DNA from: Bacteroidales bacterium
GTDB taxonomy: Bacteria > Bacteroidota > Bacteroidia > Bacteroidales > UBA932
Reading direction: 5' to 3'
Length of the DNA stretch: 33,309 nucleotides
Assembly: GCA_012798805.1 (NCBI GenBank)
Contig: JAAZMM010000017.1
Coordinates: forward strand, 1 to 33,309
The notes under the pieces are model-generated. The model saw only the letters and a list, made by a program, of their open reading frames with translations. It was not told where the DNA came from and searched no databases. How positions within the stretch are numbered: position 1 is the stretch's first letter; every line of letters begins with the position of its first letter. The translations under genes were made by a program, and so were the position numbers. Shown piece after piece: positions 24,149-33,309 of the stretch.

Positions 24149-26233
24149 TTACTGTACCGGTTTTATCGTAAACAGACGTACAGTATATTTATTGCTCTCC
24201 TTGTCCACATAATTTGAATATGCACTGTCCGGACCAAAGCTCATACCAGCTGCAAGACCCTTACCGCTCGGCGTAGATGACCAGTAGTAGCCATTGGTGC
24301 CCACTTCTTTAGCTTCACCGTCATTATAACCGCTTGCGGGGAAATAGCGGACCACATCGTTAGTATTGTTATTGTCCCAAAATGTCTCCTCCGAAATATC
24401 ATTTATGTAAGGAAGTGTTTGCCCGTAAAGATTGCGTGAGGTGATCTTCAAGTGAGTCCTGTTTCCATCCTCTATGTACTCATACTTCCAGGCAGAGACC
24501 ATGCTGGTGCCCTTATAGCGAATAGCATAAGAGGTACCGGCATCATAAGTTACGAAATCACTGACCATTGTAAGGCTTTTACCTTGTATCATCACCGTCT
24601 CGCTAACTCCGGGAGAGTTCACAAAGACTTTGAGGTTAACGTGATTGATATTATCCGGTACAATTGAGTTCCACTCCTCGACTTTGGGCAAATAGTAGTT
24701 AGTAATAACTGTATTCATCGTGTTCATAAACTCGTAAGCCTCGGAGTAATTATAGTATTTGCTTCCCGTGCATAAAGTCAGGTCGGATACAAACTGGTAG
24801 ATAACCAAAAGGAAGGAAATAACGGACTTTAAGTTATACTTAGCTACAAAACAGAGCGGATTAGGAGTTGTACCACGGACATAATGCTGACGCATTACTT
24901 TTCCATTATGAACAAATTCCAGAATCAAACTGTTATCGTCCAGGTTTATAATGGTAAAATTATTTATCTGATAGGTAATCCAATTAGAATTGTCGCTTGT
25001 ATCCGTAAACGAAATTTCGTTGATTAATTTTAATTGATTCGCACCGACCAAAGTATAATTAAATGGTTGATAGATTTCATGCGGAGCCGATCCGTTGGAA
25101 TCATCCATAAAATGCATCCAATAATCCTCCCATGCAATCAGGTCCGTCCACCCGCCGGTACCGTCTGATTCCTGAAGTTTCGTCATATTCCATACACCGA
25201 TCAACTTCTCCATATCAAACAGAGGTTGCGGCACACCACCACCTCCTCCTTTGGGAATGACAAAAACAGAGCCGTTAAATGTAATAGTAACCGCTGTTTG
25301 GGTCTCCGTTATTTGCAAATCGGGAGTTTCTCCGGCAGGACCTTGTTCACCGTCAGCACCGGGATTACCCGGAGGCCCTTGAGGGCCAGTTTCTCCTATA
25401 TCTCCCTGTTCGCCCGCAGGACCCTGAGGACCGGTTGCCCCTTGTGCACCTGCAGGACCGGGCTTACCTGTTGGACCTTGAGGACCGGTATCACCTTTTT
25501 CGCCTTTTTCACCTTTTTCACCTTGTTCTCCTTTGGGACCAATAGCCTGCACAGGCTTTCCACTCTTATCTTTCACCTCCTGCCAGGTGATTCCTTTGTC
25601 AAGACTTATTTCCCAATTGCCATAACTATTTACGCGCAAAACAGGAGCATAACCGGCATCACCCTTTTCTCCTTTTTCTCCCTTAACTCCGGTAGCAGGC
25701 ACTTTATTGCCGGTTGCATCAAGTATGAACTCACCATCGATAGTCCAATAGAGACGCCCATCGGGACCAAAAGGCTTGGTGCCGATAACAACTTTCTCCG
25801 CCTTATCCCCCTTTTCTCCCTTTTCACCCTGCTCACCTTTCTCTCCCTGTTCTCCCTTTTCACCCTTGGCACCATGCTTAAGTGTAATCTTACTGCCGTC
25901 GCTCATCAACAGTTCGTATCCGCTCTTGTCAGCAAGTTCCTGATAGGAAACTATGCTTACCTTTTTATTAAGGGCATCAATCAGCCGCCAGATAGTGGCA
26001 ACGTCAGAGTTGGCCGTATTAGTCAACTGTTCCACCCTCTTCAACCATAACTCAAACTCTGCGAGCTTCTCCTTTTGATCCTTCAACTCATCTGTTTGCT
26101 CACTATTTTGCTTTTCCAGCTCGGTATTTTTCTGTTTAAGAAAATCAATCTCGTTCCAGAGATCATCCAGGTCGACACAGCCTCCGAGGGTGATCATCGC
26201 CACGAGCACAATCGCTGCAAAAAATTTTTTCAT
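24149..26233 (-). CDS. Collagen-like lipoprotein with DUF4988/PL29-N, lipocalin-like and FISUMP-like domains (paralog A)
   Basis: The 694-residue product has a lipoprotein signal ending in LGGC (Cys19), then VDLDDLWNEID and a coiled coil (about 20-95) of the DUF4988/PL29 N-terminal type. Gly-X-Y blocks follow at about 121-143, 182-194 and 232-303; the last has 24 unbroken triplets (GEK, GPQ, GPA types). Between them lie two short repeat modules (LYWTIDGEF..., LRVNSYGNWEIS...). A lipocalin-like module (about 340-458, LIGVWNMTK) precedes a C-terminal FISUMP/C-type-lectin-like domain (LPKVEEWNSIVP, GTSMVSAWKYEY, VRYFPASGYN, GYYWSSTP, VRLF). It probably forms a trimeric stalk on the cell surface bearing a binding head. 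It lies 57 bp after paralog B with no terminator between. Confidence 0.85.
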   Translation of the reverse strand: MKKFFAAIVLVAMITLGGCVDLDDLWNEIDFLKQKNTELEKQNSEQTDELKDQKEKLAEFELWLKRVEQLTNTANSDVATIWRLIDALNKKVSIVSYQELADKSGYELLMSDGSKITLKHGAKGEKGEQGEKGEQGEKGEKGDKAEKVVIGTKPFGPDGRLYWTIDGEFILDATGNKVPATGVKGEKGEKGDAGYAPVLRVNSYGNWEISLDKGITWQEVKDKSGKPVQAIGPKGEQGEKGEKGEKGDTGPQGPTGKPGPAGAQGATGPQGPAGEQGDIGETGPQGPPGNPGADGEQGPAGETPDLQITETQTAVTITFNGSVFVIPKGGGGGVPQPLFDMEKLIGVWNMTKLQESDGTGGWTDLIAWEDYWMHFMDDSNGSAPHEIYQPFNYTLVGANQLKLINEISFTDTSDNSNWITYQINNFTIINLDDNSLILEFVHNGKVMRQHYVRGTTPNPLCFVAKYNLKSVISFLLVIYQFVSDLTLCTGSKYYNYSEAYEFMNTMNTVITNYYLPKVEEWNSIVPDNINHVNLKVFVNSPGVSETVMIQGKSLTMVSDFVTYDAGTSYAIRYKGTSMVSAWKYEYIEDGNRTHLKITSRNLYGQTLPYINDISEETFWDNNNTNDVVRYFPASGYNDGEAKEVGTNGYYWSSTPSGKGLAAGMSFGPDSAYSNYVDKESNKYTVRLFTIKPVQ

Positions 26234-26290
26234 GTCAGTTTTTATTTTAGTTGGTTATTTACTTTTGGTTTAAAATATTCCCAAATCAAC

Positions 26291-28306
<2,016 letters not shown>

Positions 28307-28342
28307 GTTGGTTATTTTAGTTGGTTCATAATATATCCTAAG

Positions 28343-28372
28343 GTGTAAATTTACTTAATGTGTAAATTTACT
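28343..28372. repeat. Direct repeat gtgtaaatttact in the paralog B promoter region
   Basis: gtgtaaatttact occurs at 28343-28355 and 28360-28372, 17 bp apart, each holding the palindrome gtaaatttac. On the minus strand each gives TAAATTTA, one base from the -7 consensus. They may be a second regulatory site or tandem weak -7 elements for paralog B. Confidence 0.5.
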
Positions 28373-28402
28373 ATGATTAGAAAACATAAAAAAGATAATA
28401 GG

Positions 28403-28464
28403 TGGTCTATTTTGTATATAAACGAAATAGATTGGTCTATTTTGTTTTATAATAAAATAGACCA
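28403..28464. promoter_or_regulatory. Operator array of four alternating half-sites (copy 1)
   Basis: Half-sites tggtctattttg (28403-28414), cgaaatagattg (28423-28434), tggtctattttg (28433-28444) and taaaatagacca (28453-28464). Forward copies are 30 bp apart and so are reverse copies, giving two tandem palindromes. The array stands between paralog B and araC and recurs upstream of paralog C at 32513-32576. It is the probable binding site of the AraC-family regulator encoded next to it. Confidence 0.75.
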
Positions 28465-28555
28465 GTAAATGCTACGATTTACTTTTTGTCAAAAAATAAA
28501 TCCAAAAAAATGCAACTAAAATGCTGGCAGATGAAGTGTAAGAAAATAATTTTAC

Positions 28556-28563
28556 TACTTTTG
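28556..28563 (+). promoter_or_regulatory. -7 element of araC
   Basis: TACTTTTG matches the -7 consensus about 75 bp before the araC ATG. No TTG lies at the right distance upstream, so it may depend on an activator. The rest of 28465-28639 is AT-rich with no gene. Confidence 0.45.
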
Positions 28564-28639
28564 TCTATTATTTGGTAGTCAGAACAAAGAATATAAGTTG
28601 TTGTTTTAACGGAATATTATTGTATTACAATTGGTTTTT

Positions 28640-29761
28640 ATGCGACCGGCACCATTTATATCTGTATATCTTATTGGAGCCATAGTCCTTACCATAATGG
28701 GCTTTATGCTTATTGGCTTCCGTATCAGAGTAGAAGAGAAAACCTTTAACTTGCGTCTATCAAGAGTATTTATGGTGGGCGCATATTTTATGCTGGCAAT
28801 CGCGCTTTTCGTTTCATACAGATATGAGGGTAGTGGCGATACAAAGATCAATGAGATTACAACTCCTGCAGTATCAGCCCTGCAGTCAATGTTCTTTACC
28901 TTTACTCTTCTCTCCATCCTGCTGCCAACATATATAAAACGTCGGCAACTCCTGGTACATACAACGATTTTATTGACACTCATTACACTCTATTTAGTAG
29001 TTGCATTGACAATAAAAAATTACCGCCTTATCGTGATCATTGGCGTACTCTCTTATATCGGTCTGTTAATTTTTTATACACGTCTTTTTATCAGAAAGTA
29101 CGCACTTAGTGTCCAACAATTGGAGGAATATTATGATGAGGATGAGCAGGGACGCATCAGTTGGGTAAAAACCAGCTTTTTTGCTGCTCTGACAATTGGC
29201 ATTTTCGCTTCAGTATCTACTTATTTCCCTTTTTGGATAGACTATTGGTTCGTCACGGCATACCTGATTTTTTATATCTGGTTTGTTACGCGTTTCGCTA
29301 ATTATGTGTCAAAAATCGACTTTTATCTTTCAGCCACAGCCAGGAGTCAAATGGAGTCAAATACAACCAAAGAAGTTGAATATCACACATCTGAGACAAC
29401 TTTCGAATATGATGCTGCTAAGGAGATTCAATTGAAAAATGCGCTGCAACAATGGGTTTTGGATGAAGGATATAGAGAGGGGGAGATCAGCACTGAAGAG
29501 GTTGCCAATCTGTTGAAGACCGACTTACCCTTTTTACGCAACTATTTCAGCAAAAATATGTCGAGTGACTTCCGTACCTGGCGCAATGAGCTGCGTATCG
29601 AAAAGGCCAAAGAACTCATAGCAGATCATCCGGAAGATTCACTCAACCATATAGCTCAAGAGGTAGGATTCATAACGCGCAGCAACTTCTATCACTACTT
29701 TAAGAAGATAACGGGGCTATCACCCGCAGATTACCGCGACCAAATCACTACCGGCAAATAA
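28640..29761 (+). CDS. Membrane-embedded AraC-family transcriptional regulator
   Basis: The 373-residue protein has about seven hydrophobic segments in its first 225 residues (near 8-28, 43-61, 82-98, 107-126, 131-150, 180-198, 205-225). A linker and a C-terminal AraC-type double helix-turn-helix follow (about 270-370), with EISTEEVANLLKTD for the first helix pair and NHIAQEVGFITRSNFYHYFKKITG for the second. This is the membrane-anchored AraC layout seen in Bacteroidota, so sensing probably happens in the membrane. The TTG upstream is rejected in favour of ATG 28640. It is divergent from the collagen-like genes with the operator array in between, which makes it their likely regulator. Confidence 0.85.
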   Translation: MRPAPFISVYLIGAIVLTIMGFMLIGFRIRVEEKTFNLRLSRVFMVGAYFMLAIALFVSYRYEGSGDTKINEITTPAVSALQSMFFTFTLLSILLPTYIKRRQLLVHTTILLTLITLYLVVALTIKNYRLIVIIGVLSYIGLLIFYTRLFIRKYALSVQQLEEYYDEDEQGRISWVKTSFFAALTIGIFASVSTYFPFWIDYWFVTAYLIFYIWFVTRFANYVSKIDFYLSATARSQMESNTTKEVEYHTSETTFEYDAAKEIQLKNALQQWVLDEGYREGEISTEEVANLLKTDLPFLRNYFSKNMSSDFRTWRNELRIEKAKELIADHPEDSLNHIAQEVGFITRSNFYHYFKKITGLSPADYRDQITTGK

Positions 29762-29768
29762 GCAAAAA

Positions 29769-29793
29769 AGGGTTGAAATATAGTCCCAACCCT
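29769..29793. terminator. Hairpin between araC and the decayed paralog
   Basis: AGGGTTG and CAACCCT pair around an 11-nt loop. On the minus strand six T follow, so it is best read as the terminator of the decayed collagen-like gene, shared with the convergent araC. Confidence 0.65.
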
Positions 29794-29827
29794 AAATTAA
29801 GATTATATGATAAGTAACTTTTCCTTT

Positions 29828-30384
29828 TTAGTAGAGGAATAGGCGGATAGGATATTTATTATTGACGTTACAACCAGCATTACCCCATGCAGTAAATGCT
29901 AGGAAACACATTGCAAAATTATTAGTCTCTGATGAAGCATTAGCTGCAGGTAATAACCGACTGAACTACGATCAATGTATTTACTTGTAGAAGCAGATTG
30001 TGCATAATCGCTTTTAATTTGTATATCACGGCCAAGAAGCCTGACTGTTTCAGTCACATCATTCTTGACATTAATACCGTATCTCAGGGTAATCTTGTTC
30101 CCATCACTCATAGTAAGTCCATAACCGCTCTTATCGGGTCTTTCCTTTTAGGACACGATGCTTACAAGTTGGGACATCGCATCCACCATACTTTTAATGG
30201 TAACGATTTCCGCATTTGCGGTTTTAGTCATACTTTCTAGGCTTTTATGGTCGCTAAGCTTAGCAACTTGCTCCTTGTTTTCCTTTTTCAGGAAATCAAA
30301 CTCGCTCCAGATCTCATCCAGGTCAACACAACCTGCAAATCCGATCATAGCAACCAGTGTGATAATTGCGAAAAAATTCTTCAT
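29828..30384 (-). pseudogene. Decayed collagen-like lipoprotein gene (paralog D)
   Basis: The first part is intact: a lipoprotein signal to FAGC, VDLDEIWSEFD and a short coiled coil to VSIVS. There the codon that reads Tyr or Phe in the paralogs is TAA (30148-30150). Reading on in frame gives DKSGYGLTMSDGNKITLRYG as in the intact copies, then jumps straight to NDVTETV...IKSDYAQ of the C-terminal head, so all collagen and middle modules are deleted. After GYYL a frameshift is needed to reach AWGNAGCNVNN and the usual YPIRLF end (stop 29828-29830). One nonsense, one deletion and one frameshift mean it is not a working gene. Confidence 0.85.
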
Positions 30385-30387
30385 TGT

Positions 30388-30496
30388 ATTAAATGTAAGT
30401 CGGTTCATTTAGTTGGTTTATTTGTATTTCTTCTGGTACGATTTCATAGGTCGTAACAAAACAACCGCGAAACTAAACCCTGCTTTTGAAAGAAAA
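30388..30496 (-). promoter_or_regulatory. Duplicated promoter segment of the decayed paralog
   Basis: From atttagttggtttatttgta to cttttgaaagaaaa this segment is nearly the same as 32402-32501 upstream of paralog C. The -7 word reads TAGTTTCG here (30468-30475) against TAGTTTTG in paralog C, so it has lost the consensus. The likeness ends at gaaagaaaa, where the operator of paralog C is replaced by an araC tail remnant. Confidence 0.7.
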
Positions 30497-30568
30497 TTCG
30501 ACCACTACTTTAAGAATATCACCAGGCAATATTTCCGCCTATTATCGCTATCAAATCAGTACTTATAA
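30497..30568 (+). pseudogene. Remnant of the 3' end of a second araC gene
   Basis: The plus strand reads F-D-HYFKNIT, then after a +1 shift GNISAYYRYQISTYK. The araC at 28640-29761 ends FYHYFKKITGLSPADYRDQITTGK. Identities include HYFK, IT, G, S, A, Y, R, QI and T in the same order. Only the last approximately 24 codons remain, lacking start, membrane part and first HTH. It lies between two collagen-like paralogs in the same orientation as the intact araC. Confidence 0.7.
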
Positions 30569-30585
30569 ATTAATGAGCATAAAAA

Positions 30586-30613
30586 AGTTGGAACCTCAGA
30601 TGAAGTTCCAACT
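30586..30613 (-). terminator. Terminator of paralog C
   Basis: AGTTGGAAC and GTTCCAACT form a perfect 9-bp stem with a 10-nt loop. On the minus strand it lies about 38 bp after the stop at 30652 and is followed by a T run. Confidence 0.8.
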
Positions 30614-30651
30614 CAATCAGGAATTTGTATGAACTATAATGATATTTAGTA

Positions 30652-32388
<1,737 letters not shown>

Positions 32389-32472
32389 TTTGTTAAATTT
32401 TAGTTAGTCAATTTAGTTGTTTTATTTGTATTTCTATCTGGTACGATTTCATTAGTCGAAACAAAACAACCG

Positions 32473-32480
32473 CAAAACTA
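32473..32480 (-). promoter_or_regulatory. -7 element of paralog C
   Basis: Minus strand TAGTTTTG fits TAnnTTTG. No TTG stands 19-21 bp upstream, and the operator array begins about 33 bp further upstream, the arrangement expected of an activator-dependent promoter. The leader would be about 75-80 nt. Confidence 0.5.
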
Positions 32481-32512
32481 AACTCCACTTTTGAAAGAAA
32501 AAAGGCCTCAGA

Positions 32513-32576
32513 TGGTCTATTTTAGCCACCATAACGAAATAGACTGGTCTATTTTAAATTAACACGAAATAGACCG
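32513..32576. promoter_or_regulatory. Operator array of four alternating half-sites (copy 2)
   Basis: Half-sites tggtctatttta (32513-32524), cgaaatagactg (32535-32546), tggtctatttta (32545-32556) and cgaaatagaccg (32565-32576). Order, overlap of the two central sites and near 30-bp repeat distance are as in copy 1 at 28403-28464. It lies upstream of paralog C. The rest of 32577-32640 shows no gene. Confidence 0.75.
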
Positions 32577-32645
32577 ATTTATTAGTAATGAATGTTGACT
32601 ATTGGCTTTCATTTTCTAATTGCTTCTGTATCGAACAAAAAAAAA

Positions 32646-32666
32646 GATTGGGAAAATCTCCCAATC
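32646..32666 (-). terminator. Terminator of the edge paralog
   Basis: GATTGGG and CCCAATC with a 7-nt loop, extended by A and T runs on both sides. It stands 30 bp after the stop at 32697 on the minus strand. Confidence 0.85.
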
Positions 32667-32696
32667 TTTTTTATAAATAGATCTATTTTTTAATGT

Positions 32697-33309
32697 TTAT
32701 TTAAGGGCACCTCCACCAAAATCTCCGAGAACTTTAATGCCTGAAGTAAAAAGGCGTACGGAATACTCGTCATAAGTTGTAGCAACATAATTAGAAAAGG
32801 CCAAACCAGGATCAAAGTACATGAGAGTCACTAAGTCGCTGCCAACAGGTGTAGAGGATAAAAAATAGCCACAATCATATTGATTGATTAAATCATCACC
32901 ATACTCCTTATAACCGCTTGCAGGAAAATAGCGGACAACGTCCTCTTCATTATACTCTGCCCAGTACTCATCATCAGCAATCTCACGTACAGATAGTTTC
33001 TCTTTACCGAAAAGGCTGCGCGAAGTAATTTTCATATAATAGTCACGGTTTCCAGTCTCGGGATTAATCTCCCCCCTGACATACTCATACTTCCATGCCG
33101 ACACCATACTGGTACCCTTGTAGCGAATTGCGTAAGTAGTAGCACCGTAAGTTTTGTCATTATCACTCGGAGCACGGGTATCAACTGAATTCCAACCAAT
33201 CCAGTCGTCATCACAGTAGAAGTCACTGGTCATTGTAAAAATATTACCTTGTACCATCACTTTCTCGGTAACGACATAACTATCAAGCGAAACATAAGGG
33301 TAAAATGCC
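32697..33309 (-). CDS. Collagen-like lipoprotein family, C-terminal head only (paralog E, cut by window edge)
   Basis: The frame is open to the window edge, so the true start lies outside. The visible approximately 203 residues are the FISUMP-like head: VVTEKVMVQGN, FTMTSDFYCDDD, YAIRYKGTSMVSAWKYEY, MKITSRSLFGKEK, VVRYFPASGYKEYG, then GYFLSSTP in place of the usual GYYWS, AFSNYV and YSVRLF. The tail GIKVLGDFGGGALK is longer than in the other paralogs. Whether collagen repeats precede it cannot be seen, but the close match to paralogs A-C makes this likely. Confidence 0.8.
   Translation of the reverse strand, partial: AFYPYVSLDSYVVTEKVMVQGNIFTMTSDFYCDDDWIGWNSVDTRAPSDNDKTYGATTYAIRYKGTSMVSAWKYEYVRGEINPETGNRDYYMKITSRSLFGKEKLSVREIADDEYWAEYNEEDVVRYFPASGYKEYGDDLINQYDCGYFLSSTPVGSDLVTLMYFDPGLAFSNYVATTYDEYSVRLFTSGIKVLGDFGGGALK

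Overview
The window looks like a chromosomal segment of an anaerobic member of the Bacteroidota, most likely a Bacteroidales-type genome. The basis is a recurring TAnnTTTG -7 promoter motif, often with TTG 19-22 bp upstream; many lipoprotein signal peptides; a DUF4988/PL29-N plus FISUMP-like surface protein family; the rplS/tRNA-Arg and zapA/rny neighbourhoods; and a ferredoxin-dependent 2-oxoacid oxidoreductase paired with an ADP-forming acyl-CoA synthetase. Genus cannot be assigned from the sequence alone.

Layout. 1-2.4 kb: G-rich degenerate repeats, tRNA-Arg(ACG), rplS, a DUF368 undecaprenyl-phosphate translocase and a small conserved protein. 2.4-5.3 kb: pyruvate phosphate dikinase (minus strand). 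5.3-8.7 kb: a plus-strand group of lipoproteins (CBM9-like, lipocalin-like, M2-type metallopeptidase) and a convergent second lipocalin-like lipoprotein. 8.8-12.8 kb: a tightly packed minus-strand operon for methylthioadenosine salvage by the deamination route (amidohydrolase, purine nucleoside phosphorylase, MtnA) ending in a YycJ-like MBL-fold gene. 12.9-17.9 kb: a plus-strand energy operon with an ADP-forming acyl-CoA synthetase, a 51-residue membrane protein, a ferredoxin and the three KorABC/Vor subunits, closed by a strong terminator. 17.9-21.2 kb: a four-helix-bundle gene enclosed by inverted G-rich repeats, DUF3467, RNase Y, a probable 6S RNA, ZapA and a ZapB-like coiled coil. 21.2-24.1 kb: 5'-nucleotidase lipoprotein and an SLC1-type symporter.

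24.1-33.3 kb is the accessory part: a tandem family of large collagen-like lipoproteins (two long, one shorter, one decayed, one cut by the window edge) with a membrane-embedded AraC-family regulator in the middle. Two intergenic regions carry the same unusual operator, four alternating half-sites of TGGTCTATTTT about 10 bp apart. A fragment of a second araC tail, fused to a copy of the collagen-gene promoter, shows that the unit (collagen lipoprotein, operator, araC) was duplicated in tandem and then eroded. The encoded proteins differ in collagen repeat number and in presence of a lipocalin-like module, as expected of a diversifying surface system under one regulator.

The best candidates for something not well described are this collagen/AraC locus with its operator arrays, and the four-helix-bundle gene with inverted repeat flanks, of which a gene-less miniature copy may sit at 8.26 kb.
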